A DNA stretch of 64,000 nt from Roseomonas populi (GCF_024594815.1 NZ_JANJOU010000008.1:269499-333498), one strand, 5' to 3'. Positions 24,182-33,591 are shown, counted from the stretch's first letter. The notes: generated by a model from the letters alone, not told the origin. Translations and numbers: made by a program.

Positions 24182-26243
24182 CGCTTTGGAGACCATGGGT
24201 CCTCTTCCCGTGGGCGGCGACATGGGCGCGCTTCTCCGCGCCATCGACTGGGCCGGGGCGGGTCTCGGCGACCGGGCAGCCTGGCCCGCCGCGCTCCGTG
24301 TCGGCGTGAACCTCATGCTCGACAGTATCGGCCCGGCGTGGCTCGCCTGGGGGCCGGAGCTGACGTTCCTCTACAACGACGCGTATCGCGACCTCCTGGG
24401 CGCCAAGCACCCGGAAGCACTCGGCCGCCCCCTGGCGGAGGTCTGGGCCGAGATCTGGCCGGAGGTGGAACCGCTGGTGAGGCGGACCCTCGGGGGCGAG
24501 CCGGTCATCCGGCGTGACCTGCCGCTGCGCGTGGAGAGGAACCTGGGCTTCGAGGACGCCTACTTCACCTTCTCCTACGCCCCTCTGCGGGACGACGACG
24601 GCGCTGTTGGCGGCCTGTTCTGCCATGTCCTCGAAACCACCTCCGCGGTCCGGGCCGGGCAGCGCCGGGATGCCAACCAAAATGCCCTGCAGGCGACCAA
24701 CGACACCCTGGGGCAGCAGGTCGTCGAGCGGACGGCCTCGCTCCGCCTGTACCGGGACATCATTCAGTCCCACACCGACCCGATCTGCGCCTTCGACACC
24801 GGGTTCCGGCTGACAGCCTTCAACCGGGCGCACAGCGACGAGTTCCACAGGATCTTCGGCCACCGGGTACGGGCCGGCGAGGTGTTCCCCGACCTCTTCC
24901 CGCCCGATCAGGCCCCGCTCATCCGCGGATTCATGGCCCGCGCGCTGGCGGGCGAGGCCTTCACCGTCATCGAGAGGTTCGGGGATCCGAATCTGGCCAA
25001 GCCGTCCTGGGAGGTTTCCTACACGCCGCTGCGCGACGAGAGGGGGGAGATCATCGGGGCCTACCACTTCGTCAGGGATATCTCGGAGCGGCTCCGCCAG
25101 GAGGCAGAGCTCGCCGCGACGCAGGCGGCCTTGCGCCAGTCCCAGAAGATGGAGGCGGTGGGACAGATGACCGGTGGCGTCGCGCACGACTTCAACAACC
25201 TGCTGACGGTCATCCTCGGCAGCCTGGAGATGCTGCGCCGGCGGATCCCTCATAACCCCGTGCTCATGAAGTACATGGGCGCCGCGCAGGACGCGGCCAG
25301 GCGCGGCGCGCAGGTCAACGCGCAATTGCTGTCCTTCTCCCGGCGGCAGCCGCTGGAGGCCACGACCGTGGACGCCCGGGACGTGGTCCAGGGCATCAGC
25401 GATCTCCTGAAGCAGACGGTCAACGGCGCCGCCGAGGTCGAGATCTCGCTCCCGGAGGAAGCGCTGCTCGTCCACGTCGACAAGAACCAGCTCGAGATGG
25501 CCATTCTCAACCTCGTGGTGAATGCTCGCGACGCCTCGAAGCCCGGCGGGCGCATCGTGGTCCGAGCCGAGCGCGGCGCAGTGGACGGCACGGGATGCGG
25601 AACCTGGATCTCGGTGGTCGACCAGGGCGAGGGCATGACGCCCGAGACCCTGGAGCGTGTGTTCGAGCCCTTCTTCACAACCAAGGGCATCGGCGTCGGA
25701 ACCGGCCTCGGCCTCAGCATGGTGTACGGTTTCGTCCGCCAGTCGGGTGGCCAGATCGACATCGAGAGTGCCCCTGGCGAGGGAACGCGGGTACAACTGC
25801 GCCTGCCCGAGGGAGGTTCCGGCGCCAAGCCCGAAGAGTTCCTCGCTGAGGCCCCTGTCCGCGCCGCCGATGGCGAGAGCATCCTGGTCGTCGAGGACGA
25901 CGCTTCGGTGCGGGAAGTCGCGGTTGGCGCGCTGGAGCAGCTCGGATACCCGGTCCACGAGGCCGAGAGCGGCGACGACGCCTTGCGGATGCTGGCGGAC
26001 GGCCTGGAGGTGGACCTGATCTTCACCGACGTGGCGATGCCGGGATCCCTCGACGGCGTCGGGCTCGCCCAGCGTGTGAGCCGGCTGAGGCCGGGCACCA
26101 GCATCCTCGTGACGTCAGGACGCTTGCCAGAAGGGGTGGATCTCGATGCGCTGAGAACCATCGGCGCCGCGTTCATCCGCAAGCCCTACCAACCGATCGA
26201 CCTCGCCCTCGCCATCCAGTCTGCCCTCGACGGAGGGGCCTAG
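24174..26243 (+). CDS. Hybrid sensor histidine kinase with two PAS domains and a receiver domain
   Basis: A 689-residue soluble kinase without membrane segments. Domains: PAS-like (~40-155), a short coiled linker, PAS (~190-305, DPICAFDTGFRLTAFNRAHS), HisKA with His338 (GQMTGGVAHDFNNLLTVI), HATPase (NLVVNARDA, DQGEGMTP, GTGLGLSMVYGFV) and a C-terminal receiver with phosphate-acceptor Asp619 (DLIFTDVAMPG). The VAHDFNNLLT box is typical of two-component hybrid kinases in alphaproteobacteria. It starts inside the RHH gene, so translation is coupled. It lies just upstream of a phytochrome, suggesting a shared light or redox signalling locus. Confidence 0.9.
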   Translation: MSDALETMGPLPVGGDMGALLRAIDWAGAGLGDRAAWPAALRVGVNLMLDSIGPAWLAWGPELTFLYNDAYRDLLGAKHPEALGRPLAEVWAEIWPEVEPLVRRTLGGEPVIRRDLPLRVERNLGFEDAYFTFSYAPLRDDDGAVGGLFCHVLETTSAVRAGQRRDANQNALQATNDTLGQQVVERTASLRLYRDIIQSHTDPICAFDTGFRLTAFNRAHSDEFHRIFGHRVRAGEVFPDLFPPDQAPLIRGFMARALAGEAFTVIERFGDPNLAKPSWEVSYTPLRDERGEIIGAYHFVRDISERLRQEAELAATQAALRQSQKMEAVGQMTGGVAHDFNNLLTVILGSLEMLRRRIPHNPVLMKYMGAAQDAARRGAQVNAQLLSFSRRQPLEATTVDARDVVQGISDLLKQTVNGAAEVEISLPEEALLVHVDKNQLEMAILNLVVNARDASKPGGRIVVRAERGAVDGTGCGTWISVVDQGEGMTPETLERVFEPFFTTKGIGVGTGLGLSMVYGFVRQSGGQIDIESAPGEGTRVQLRLPEGGSGAKPEEFLAEAPVRAADGESILVVEDDASVREVAVGALEQLGYPVHEAESGDDALRMLADGLEVDLIFTDVAMPGSLDGVGLAQRVSRLRPGTSILVTSGRLPEGVDLDALRTIGAAFIRKPYQPIDLALAIQSALDGGA

Positions 26244-26299
26244 ATGCAGGACTTCCCCATCCCGGCCCCGTTTGCTGCCCCTACGTCCGAAAGCGCCTG

Positions 26300-28648
26300 A
26301 TGACCGTCGCGAAGAATCATCCCGAAGCGCCGCCCCCGGCCCACCAGCCGCCCGGGGTGGACCTGACGAACTGCGACCGCGAGCCCATCCACATCCCCGG
26401 CAGCATCCAGCCCCACGGGCTGATCCTCGCCATGGCGGAACCGGACCTCACCATCGTTTCGGTCAGCGCGAACGTGGTTGACTGGACAAGGAGACCCGCG
26501 CCCGAGTTCGGTGGCCAGCCGCTTGAGGCGCTCCTCTCGGACGAGGGAGCGGCCGCGGTGCGGGGGGCGCTCGGCAGCTCGGACCCTGTGGGCGGCAACC
26601 CTTACGCGCTCAGGCTGCGGGGCCGGGAGGCGGAAGCCGAGTGGAACAGCATCCTCCACCGGCACGATGGCCTGGCCCTGCTGGAGATGGAGCCACGGGA
26701 CGCGAGCGCGCTGTCCTACCGGGCCTGCTTCGACCATGTCCGCGCCCTGACGCAGCGGTTGCAGACCACCAAGACGCTCGCGGACGCCTGTGCCGCCACG
26801 GTCGCGGAGGTCCGCCGCATGACGGGCTACGGCTTCGTCATGGTTTACCGCTTCCTGGGGGATGCCTCAGGGCAGGTGATCGCCGAGGACCGGGCCGACG
26901 ACATGCCCTCCTATATCGGGCTCCATTTCCCGGCCAGCGACATCCCCGCCCAGGCCCGCGCGCTCTACGTGCGGAACCCCAGCCGGAACATCCCGGATGC
27001 GGCCTATAGCCCGGCCGCGCTGGTGCCGGCGGCCGATCCCCGCACGGAGCGGCCGATTGACCTGAGCCAGGCCGGGCTGCGCAGCGTCTCGCCCATCCAT
27101 GTCGAGTACCTGTCCAACATGGGCATGCGGGCCTCGATGTCGGTTTCCATCATCCGGGACGGCCAGCTCTGGGGGCTGATCTCCTGCATGGACCGGGAGC
27201 CGCGCTATCCAAGCTACGAGGTACGGCAGGCCTGCGAGCTGATGGCCCATGCCCTGGCCTGGCAGATCGGCGTCCTGGCGGAGGTAGAGGCGGCGAACTA
27301 CAGGCTCCGCCTGAAGACGCTGCAGACGACGCTCGCGCTCGACATGGGCAGCGCGGCCGACGCGCACGAGGTGCTCCGCAACCACAGCCCGGCCCTGCTG
27401 GAGGCCGTGGACGCATCGGGCGCCGTGCTCTGGGCGGCGGGAACCATGACCCCGGTCGGACGGTTACCCCCGCAGGAGGACCTCGGCGGGTTGCTGACCT
27501 GGGTCCAGATGTCCATGCGAGGCGAGATCTTACACACCGACCATCTTTCCGCGTCCTACCCGGGCGGGGCGGCCCTAGTGGCGGAGGCGAGCGGCCTGCT
27601 GGCTGTGCCGCTCTCTCGCTCCGGCCAGGACATGATGCTGTGGTTCCGCCCGGAGCTGCCGCGGACGGTGCAGTGGGGTGGAGACCCGAACAAGGCCGCC
27701 ACCCCCCAGGGCGCCGATGGCCGCCTGCACCCCCGCAAGTCCTTCGAGGCCTGGGCAGAGCAGGTTCGCGGCCGTTCCCGCCCCTGGGAACCCTACGAGA
27801 TCGCGGCCGCCATGGAATTCCGCGACATGGCCGTGGATGCCATCGTGCGCCGCTCGGCCGAGCTGGAGCGCAGCAGCGCCGCCATCCGCCGCGTCGCCGA
27901 CCAGCTGGAAACCTTCGTGCACGTGGCCTCGCACGACCTGCTGGAACCCGCCCGGCAGGTCGAGACGCTGACCGACATCCTCCAGGACATGATCCCGGCC
28001 GAGATCGCCGCCGACGAGGAGGTGTCGGAAGTCGTCAGCGGCATCCGCGGCGTTTCCGGGCGCCTTCGGCGGCTGATCGGCGACCTGGCCGACTACTCGC
28101 AGGTCGGCCGCCAGGCCCAGCCCTTCGAGCCGGTGGACCTCGACGACGTGCTGCGCGAGACGCGGGAGATGCTGGCCCGCCCGATCGCCGAGGCGGAGGC
28201 GCGCATCGTCGCGGAGAGCCTGCCGATGGTGGTGTGCGACAAGCGGCAGATCCGCCACGTCTTCCTGAACCTGATCTCGAACGCGCTGAAGTACCGCTCG
28301 CCCGCCCGCAGGCCAGTGATCCGCGTCTTCGAGGGTTCGGGCCCGGCGGGGCAGCCCATGAAGCCGGAAACGACCAAGGGTCTGGATCCGGCCGGTGCGC
28401 GGGCTGTGACGGTCTGCGTCGAGGACAACGGCATCGGCTTTCCCCCGGGGCAGGGCGAGAACATCTTCGAGCCGTTCCGCCGTCTTCACGGATCCGGTCG
28501 CTACGAGGGCACCGGTGTCGGCCTGGCGATCTGCCGCAAGATCATCGAGCGGCATGGGGGCTCCATCCATGCGACCGGGCGGGAAGGCCAGGGTTCCACC
28601 TTCTGCTTCGCCCTCCCGGTGCGCGGCTCCTATCCCTTGAACTCCTGA
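26300..28648 (+). CDS. bphP: Bacteriophytochrome histidine kinase
   Basis: A 782-residue red/far-red photoreceptor. The N-terminal PAS domain has the biliverdin-binding Cys25 (DLTNCDREPIHIPGSIQPHG). The GAF domain has the DIP motif (PASDIPAQARALY) and SVSPIHVEYLSNMG. The PHY tongue shows WGGDP and PRKSFEAW. The kinase part has His545 (HVASHDLLEP), an N box (NLISNALKYRS) and the G boxes DNGIGFPPG and YEGTGVGLAICRK. It autophosphorylates depending on light. The partner response regulator follows by seven bases. No heme oxygenase gene for making biliverdin is adjacent, so the chromophore must come from elsewhere. Confidence 0.93.
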   Translation: MTVAKNHPEAPPPAHQPPGVDLTNCDREPIHIPGSIQPHGLILAMAEPDLTIVSVSANVVDWTRRPAPEFGGQPLEALLSDEGAAAVRGALGSSDPVGGNPYALRLRGREAEAEWNSILHRHDGLALLEMEPRDASALSYRACFDHVRALTQRLQTTKTLADACAATVAEVRRMTGYGFVMVYRFLGDASGQVIAEDRADDMPSYIGLHFPASDIPAQARALYVRNPSRNIPDAAYSPAALVPAADPRTERPIDLSQAGLRSVSPIHVEYLSNMGMRASMSVSIIRDGQLWGLISCMDREPRYPSYEVRQACELMAHALAWQIGVLAEVEAANYRLRLKTLQTTLALDMGSAADAHEVLRNHSPALLEAVDASGAVLWAAGTMTPVGRLPPQEDLGGLLTWVQMSMRGEILHTDHLSASYPGGAALVAEASGLLAVPLSRSGQDMMLWFRPELPRTVQWGGDPNKAATPQGADGRLHPRKSFEAWAEQVRGRSRPWEPYEIAAAMEFRDMAVDAIVRRSAELERSSAAIRRVADQLETFVHVASHDLLEPARQVETLTDILQDMIPAEIAADEEVSEVVSGIRGVSGRLRRLIGDLADYSQVGRQAQPFEPVDLDDVLRETREMLARPIAEAEARIVAESLPMVVCDKRQIRHVFLNLISNALKYRSPARRPVIRVFEGSGPAGQPMKPETTKGLDPAGARAVTVCVEDNGIGFPPGQGENIFEPFRRLHGSGRYEGTGVGLAICRKIIERHGGSIHATGREGQGSTFCFALPVRGSYPLNS

Positions 28649-28655
28649 GGCGGCG

Positions 28656-29129
28656 ATGCCAAGCGAGGCTCTTGTCGCGACGGACGAGAAATCGGTGCTC
28701 ATCGCCGAGGACGACCGCTTCGACCAGCTCATCATCAAGCGCGCCTTCAAGGCGGCCCAGCTCAGCGTCTCCGTGCGCTTCGTCGAGCACGGGGAGGAGT
28801 TGCTGGCCTATCTCCGGAGCGGCGCGAGGCCGAGTGAAACGGGTGCCCTCACGCTGCCGGCGGTCATCTTCCTTGACCTGAACATGCCGGTCGTGGACGG
28901 CTGGGCCGCCCTGCGGGAGCTTCGGTCGGAGCCGCGCTGGGCAAACATCCCGGTCATCGTCATGTCCACCCTGACTCATGAGGACGACATCGCCCGCGTC
29001 TATGCGAGTGGGGCGAGCGCCTATTTCACGAAGCCGACGAGCTTCGACGACATGGTCCAGGCCATCCGCGCATCCGCCTCGCCGTGGTTGAAGCCGCCAG
29101 GATCAGACCCGGCGAGGCATATCCACTAG
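28656..29129 (+). CDS. Single-domain response regulator of the phytochrome (Rcp1-like)
   Basis: A 157-residue receiver-only protein: acidic pocket IAEDDRFDQ, phosphorylated Asp in FLDLNMPVVDGW, Thr/Ser switch in VIVMSTLTHEDD and Lys in YFTKPTSFDD. The VVDGW and LDLNMP signature is that of Rcp-type partners of bacterial phytochromes. It has no output domain, so it probably works through protein contacts or a phosphorelay. Its TAG stop consists of the TA target of an IS630-type insertion plus the first base of the element; the uninterrupted site would also read TAG, so the protein is unchanged. Confidence 0.9.
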   Translation: MPSEALVATDEKSVLIAEDDRFDQLIIKRAFKAAQLSVSVRFVEHGEELLAYLRSGARPSETGALTLPAVIFLDLNMPVVDGWAALRELRSEPRWANIPVIVMSTLTHEDDIARVYASGASAYFTKPTSFDDMVQAIRASASPWLKPPGSDPARHIH

Positions 29130-30174
29130 AGCGGTTTCCCATCAGTCTGGGTCATATCCGGCTGCGGCGAAGTAGTTGGCGCATTCGGCTGGGGTGAAGG
29201 TTGGGATGAGCCGACCGATGGTGTCCCAGAGGCCATCGACGGTGCGCTCGGCGGCTTTGCGGAGCAGCGCCTTCAGCTTGGAGAAGGCGTTCTCGATGGG
29301 GTTGAAGTCGGGACTGTAGGGCGGGAGGTAGAGCAGGCTCGCGCCTGCAGCCTCGATGGAGGCCCTGACGCCCGCGCCCTTGTGGCTGCCAAGGTTGTCC
29401 ATGACGACGAGGTCCCCAGGTCGCAGCTCCGGCACGAGGACCTGGTCGACATAGGCCTGGAAGGCGCAGCCATTGATCGGGCCGTCGAGCACCATGGGGG
29501 CGAGCATGCCGGTGTTGCGCAAGCCGGCAACGAAGGTGGTGGTCTTCCAGTGTCCGTGCGGGATGCCGGTCCGCAGGCGCTCGCCCCGGGGCGCCCGGCC
29601 GCGGGTGCGGGCCATGTTCGTCGAGGCCCAGGTCTCGTCGATGAAGACCAGCTTGGTGGGGTCGAGATCAAGCTGGCTCTCGAACCACGCCCAGCGCCGC
29701 CTCAGGACGTCCGGCCGGTCCTGTTCCACAGCGTGGGCCGACTTTTTTTCCATGTCATCCGGCGCCGGTCGAAGAAGCGCCACAGCGTGCCGATCCCGGC
29801 CGACACGCCCGCCTTGGCCAGTTCGGCCCGGATCTCCTTCAGCGTGATGTCGGAAGTCCGCTCGACCAAGCCCAGGATCAGTGGCGCATGCGCCTCGATC
29901 CGTGCCGTTCGGCGGTCCCCGCCGAGTGGCCCTGGTGCGACCGAGCCCGCCTCCCGCGCCAGCGTTGCCCAGCGGATCGCGCTCGACGCGCTCACCCCGA
30001 AGCGGACCGCCGCCGCCCGGCAGGACGCACCCGCGGCGATTGCTGCCACCACCCGCTCCCGCAAATCCATCGACAGCGCCTTCGACATGCCCCGGGCCTC
30101 CTCGCCAGGAACACTGCATCACCTCGCCACAACTTCGTGGATCACAAGCGATTCAGTCAGGCCGGAAACCGCTC
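29129..30174. mobile_element. IS630-family insertion sequence, complete
   Basis: 1,046 bases bounded by imperfect inverted repeats starting GAGCGGTTTCC (29129-29139) and ending GGAAACCGCTC (30164-30174). It is flanked by TA on both sides (29127-29128 and 30175-30176), the target used by IS630/Tc1-type elements. It carries one transposase in two overlapping frames, on the minus strand, joined by an A7 slip site. It sits between the phytochrome response regulator and a LuxR gene and separates what was probably one sensory locus. Confidence 0.9.
29142..30088 (-). CDS. IS630-family transposase, expressed by -1 frameshifting
   Basis: Frame A (ATG at 30088 to 29702) gives the helix-turn-helix N-terminal domain (MSKALSMDLRERVVAAIAAG, VRFGVSASSAIRW) and the linker RRRMTWKKS. 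Frame B (to 29142) gives the DDE catalytic domain: LVFIDETW, LVVMDNLGSHK and FNPIENAFSKLK. The two join at a run of seven T on the plus strand (29743-29749), read as A AAA AAA on the mRNA; a -1 slip gives MTWKKKSAHAVEQ. This is the usual IS630 arrangement, so the gene is likely functional and not broken. Confidence 0.85.
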
Positions 30175-30176
30175 TA

Positions 30177-30425
30177 GGCTCCGGAGCGCGGGGCCTGGGT
30201 TCCGGCTGCTGATGGCCGCTCCTTGCTCTTGCACCATCCTCCTCGGGGGATAAGCAGGCTGGATCTGGCCAGAAGGGTTCGCGAGCGAGAAGACCCTACC
30301 CGTCGCTACCACCGTCGCAATCATTGTCATCGCGGGCTGTCCCTCCCTCCCTCCGCCGACCTTGGGATAGGCCGATCGTACCGGCCGCGATACCATCCCC
30401 AGGGATTCGGATGGGTGAGGGCCCG
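30177..30425. other. Gap between the IS element and the LuxR gene
   Basis: About 250 bases with no recognisable gene. Before the insertion this was the intergenic DNA following the phytochrome response regulator, and it should contain the LuxR promoter. Confidence 0.4.
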
Positions 30426-31607
30426 ATGGAGTTCGGCGACGCGGCGGCGGCCGCGCTGATCCGATCGATCTATGACGCGGCCATGGCGCCTGGCGACGGG
30501 GGCAGCTCCTGGCAGCAGGTCCTGGCATCGGTCCAGGAGGCCGGAGAGGGGGACGCCAGCCTGCTGCAGGTCAGGGGCCGGACCCTGGACCAGACCTCCG
30601 TCATCGCGGCCGGCAACATCGATCCCGTGAGCGCCAAGCTTTACCAGGATTATTATTACTCGCGCGACCTGTGGGTCACCCGCTACCCCAAGGGCAGGGA
30701 CATGGGGGGCGCCACCCTGAGCCAGGATTTCGTCCACGAGGACGAGATGCGGAACTCCGAGATCTACAACGACCTGCTGCTCCCCCATCTGGGCGGCCTC
30801 TTCTACAACTTCGGGGTGGCCGACCACGTCTCCCCGACGGAGGTCGTGCTGCTCGGTGTGCAAAGGAAGCACGGGCGAGGGGCGTTCGACCGGCGCTCGG
30901 CAGCGTCCTTGGAGGCGGTCTGGAAGCACCTGCTGCACGCGATGCGGCTGCGGTCGGGCATGGGCCTGCTCAGGGCGGACCTCGACATCGCCCTCGGGGC
31001 GCTGGACGCGCTGGAGGCGGCCGTCCTGGTGCTGAAGGAGGGCGGCGTCATCGCCCTCGCGAACCTGCCCGCACGGCGGCTCCTGGACCGCCAGGACGGG
31101 ATAAGGAGCGCCCCAGGCGGTCGCATCGCGCTTCGGCAGCAGGCGGAGCAATCGCGGCTGGACGCGATGGTCGGCCGGGCGCTGGCGGCGCAGCTCGGCA
31201 CAATCGCCGCTTCCCCGGACGGGATCATGCTCGTGAGCCGGGATGGTGGCCGGGCGCCGCTCTCCTTGCTCGTCGCGCCCTTCAAGCCAGGACGGCGCGA
31301 GGCGGCCGAGCGACAGCCGCCGATGGCTCTGGTCTTGGTGTCAGACCCCGATCGCCGGGCAGTTGGGCTGGGCGAGCTTGCCGCGCAGCTCTACGGCCTG
31401 ACGCCCGCCGAGGGGGCGATGGCTGAGGCGCTGGCAGCGGGCCATTCCCCGGAGGAGATCGCCGAGAGGCGGGCGGTGCGGATCTCGACCGTCCGCACGC
31501 AGATCCAATCGATCCTCTCCAAGACCGGCACCACGCGGCAGATGGAACTGATGCGGCTGTTGCTGACACTCCCCCAGGGAAGGCGGTATTCGCCGGATGG
31601 GGACTGA
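30426..31607 (+). CDS. LuxR family transcriptional regulator
   Basis: About 393 residues. The last ~60 residues are a LuxR/FixJ helix-turn-helix: LTPAEGAMAEALAAGHSPEE, then RRAVRISTVRTQIQSILSKT with the R.S.VRTQ recognition helix. The N-terminal 300 residues match no domain I can name, though VLLKEGG-type strands near the middle (AAVLVLKEGGVIALANLPAR) look like a PAS-like core. The chosen ATG has GTGAGGG upstream; one at 30411 is also possible. Position beside the phytochrome locus suggests it may be its transcriptional output, now cut off by the IS element. Confidence 0.8.
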   Translation: MEFGDAAAAALIRSIYDAAMAPGDGGSSWQQVLASVQEAGEGDASLLQVRGRTLDQTSVIAAGNIDPVSAKLYQDYYYSRDLWVTRYPKGRDMGGATLSQDFVHEDEMRNSEIYNDLLLPHLGGLFYNFGVADHVSPTEVVLLGVQRKHGRGAFDRRSAASLEAVWKHLLHAMRLRSGMGLLRADLDIALGALDALEAAVLVLKEGGVIALANLPARRLLDRQDGIRSAPGGRIALRQQAEQSRLDAMVGRALAAQLGTIAASPDGIMLVSRDGGRAPLSLLVAPFKPGRREAAERQPPMALVLVSDPDRRAVGLGELAAQLYGLTPAEGAMAEALAAGHSPEEIAERRAVRISTVRTQIQSILSKTGTTRQMELMRLLLTLPQGRRYSPDGD

Positions 31608-31882
31608 CGGCCCAGCGGCCATCCCGGCTGCCCAGTAATTCGCTGGATTAGGGGCACAGGCCTCCGGCCAGATGAGGCCGACTTGGGAAGCATGAAGCCT
31701 AGCTGGCCAGCCTGTCAGGCGCAGGCGGCGTGCATCGCCGACAGCGTCGCGCTCTTTGTCGCGCTCGGTGGCGGCAGTCCTGACGCGGCAGGGATGGAAG
31801 CCGGTGCAGCACGGCCGCAGGCGGGAGGCGAGCCGGGATGATGCCGTCGGGAGGAGCCGTGCCGAGGGGAACGGCGCAAACA
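31608..31882. other. Non-coding gap after the LuxR gene
   Basis: No frame with family resemblance was found in this stretch; it leads into a LysR-like remnant. Confidence 0.35.
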
Positions 31883-32020
31883 ATGAGGCGCCTGCACTCA
31901 GGCGAGGACCTTCCGCCGTTTCACGCAGTCGTCCGGGCCGGCAGCTTTTCCGGTGTGGCGCAGAGCTTCGATGCTCCCCTGACCCTCGTGCCGAAGCGCC
32001 CTCTCAGGTCAGCCGGCGGG
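31883..32020 (+). pseudogene. Possible remnant of a LysR regulator DNA-binding domain
   Basis: A short stretch reads EDLPPFHAVVRAGSFSGVAQ and continues SFDAPLTLVPKRPL, close to the start of LysR proteins (F..V..AGSFS.AA..L..P.S.V...). The frame then loses all resemblance. There is no effector domain. Only about 35 residues support this, so it may be coincidence. Confidence 0.35.
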
Positions 32021-32103
32021 CAGCCCTGTTTGGTCCCGGCACAAGCGGTCCGTTCCGGGGCTCCCTCTTCCCCGCAGCCGGTGGACCACCAGCGACGCCG
32101 CTG

Positions 32104-32991
32104 TCAGATGACGGGCACGCCGCGTTGCTGTGCCTCTTCTTCGGGTTCCATGTGGATCGTGACCACCGCGCCCTCGATCTCGGCGCGGAGGGCTTCCTCC
32201 ATGCGGTCCGAGATCGCGTGGGCCTGGCGCAGCGGCATGTCGCCCGGCAGGACGAGGTGGCACTCGAGGAAGGTGGTGTGGCCGACATGGCGCACGCGGA
32301 GCTCGTGCACCTCGATCGCGCCCTCGGCGGAGCTGGAGAGGATGCCGCGGAGCCGCGCCAGGGTCTCCCGGTTGGGCGCGGCGTCCATCAGGCCGCCGAC
32401 CGACTCCCGCACCAGGCCCGTGCCGCTCCAGAGGATGTTCAGGGCGACCACCGCGGCGAGGGCCGGATCCAGCCAGAGCCAGCCGGTCAGCGGCACGAGG
32501 GCAAAGCCCAGGAGCACGCCGGCGGAGGTGAAGACGTCGGTGAAGAGGTGCTTGCCGCTGGCGACGAGTGCAGGCGACCGGGCGGTCCGGCCCGACCGGA
32601 CCAGGACGGCGCCCCAGACCCCGTTCGCGGCCGTCGCGGCGGCGCTGACCGCCATGCCCAGGAACGACGCGTCGAGCGGTTGGGGGTTCAGGAAACCGCC
32701 GAGGGCCTCCCGCATAATGGAGAGGGCCGCGAGGATGATCAGCACGCCCTCCAGCACCGCCGAGAGGTACTCGGCCTTCCCGTGCCCGTAGGGGTGGCCC
32801 TGGTCCGCCGGGCGGCTGCCAACCCAGAGGGCGAGCGTCGCCGTGCAGGCCGCGACGACGTTGATGATGCTCTCGAGCGCGTCGGAGTAGAGGGCGACGC
32901 TGCCCGTGATCCACCAGGCCGCGAACTTCGTCGCGAGGACGGCCACGCCGACGCCGATGCTGTAGAGGCCGAAGCGAACCGTGCGGGTCAT
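32104..32991 (-). CDS. Cation diffusion facilitator (CDF) metal efflux transporter
   Basis: A 295-residue inner-membrane metal/proton antiporter. Hallmarks: SDALESIINVVAA in helix 2, the HPYGHGKAEYLSA loop, HLFTDVFTSAGVLLGF in helix 5 and a cytoplasmic C-terminal domain with HELRVRHVGHTTFLECHLVL. CDF proteins export Zn2+, Fe2+, Co2+ or Mn2+. It lies 27 bases behind mntP on the same strand, so a manganese or broad divalent-metal export role (MntE-like) is more likely than zinc, though sequence alone cannot decide. Confidence 0.9.
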   Translation of the reverse strand: MTRTVRFGLYSIGVGVAVLATKFAAWWITGSVALYSDALESIINVVAACTATLALWVGSRPADQGHPYGHGKAEYLSAVLEGVLIILAALSIMREALGGFLNPQPLDASFLGMAVSAAATAANGVWGAVLVRSGRTARSPALVASGKHLFTDVFTSAGVLLGFALVPLTGWLWLDPALAAVVALNILWSGTGLVRESVGGLMDAAPNRETLARLRGILSSSAEGAIEVHELRVRHVGHTTFLECHLVLPGDMPLRQAHAISDRMEEALRAEIEGAVVTIHMEPEEEAQQRGVPVI

Positions 32992-33018
32992 CGCGTTCTC
33001 GCGGGAGGAGAGGGTCGG

Positions 33019-33591
33019 TCAGCCGACCGAGAGGTGCTCGACGAGGATGCCGATCCCGATCCCCACGAGGCAGAGGCCGCCCAGCCCCTCGGCCCAGCGG
33101 CCTAGCCTGCCGCCGACCAGCCGCCCGACGAGCATCCCCGCTGTGGCGAGGACGAAGGTGGCAAAGCCGATGGTCCCGGCGACCAGCATGATGTTGATGT
33201 CGAGGAAAGCGAGCGAGACGCCGACCGCCATGGCGTCCAGGCTCGTGCCAATGGCAGTGGCGACCAGAACCCCGAGCGCGTGCCGCCGCGGGCGCACGTG
33301 CCCGACCTCGTCCTTGCCGGGTTTGAGCGCCCCGAGAATCATGCGCCCGCCGATCGCCCCCAACAGTCCGAAGGCGATCCAGTGGTCGATGGCGGCGATG
33401 TAGGCGCTCGCGGCGAAGCCCAGCAGCCAGCCGAGGATGGGGGTGATTGCCTCCACGCCGCCGAAGATGACCCCCGTGCGCAGCGCCTCGGCGAAGCGAG
33501 GCCTCTCCAGGGCAGCGCCCTTGGCCAGCGATGCAGCAAAGGCGTCCGCCGACATGCTCAGGGACAGCACGGCAATGGTGGCAGGCGTCAT
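33019..33591 (-). CDS. mntP: Manganese efflux pump MntP
   Basis: A 190-residue, six-helix membrane protein of the MntP family: the first helix has LSLSMSADAFAASLAKG, and the second half repeats the pattern GTSLDAMAVGVSLAFLD; the Asp residues in both helices are the conserved pore acids. Length matches the family (about 188). The ATG at 33591 places the first helix correctly; upstream in-frame codons are not family-like. It is first in a two-gene unit with the CDF exporter, and a long hyphenated inverted repeat lies 54-86 bases upstream. Confidence 0.9.
   Translation of the reverse strand: MTPATIAVLSLSMSADAFAASLAKGAALERPRFAEALRTGVIFGGVEAITPILGWLLGFAASAYIAAIDHWIAFGLLGAIGGRMILGALKPGKDEVGHVRPRRHALGVLVATAIGTSLDAMAVGVSLAFLDINIMLVAGTIGFATFVLATAGMLVGRLVGGRLGRWAEGLGGLCLVGIGIGILVEHLSVG

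Noticed and set aside
24018..25958. A 640-residue open frame on the minus strand
   Set aside because: Shadow of the hybrid histidine kinase; composition is that of an antisense frame.
29142..30088. Calling the IS630 transposase a frameshifted pseudogene
   Set aside because: The two frames meet at an A7 slip site as in functional IS630 elements, and all DDE residues are present.
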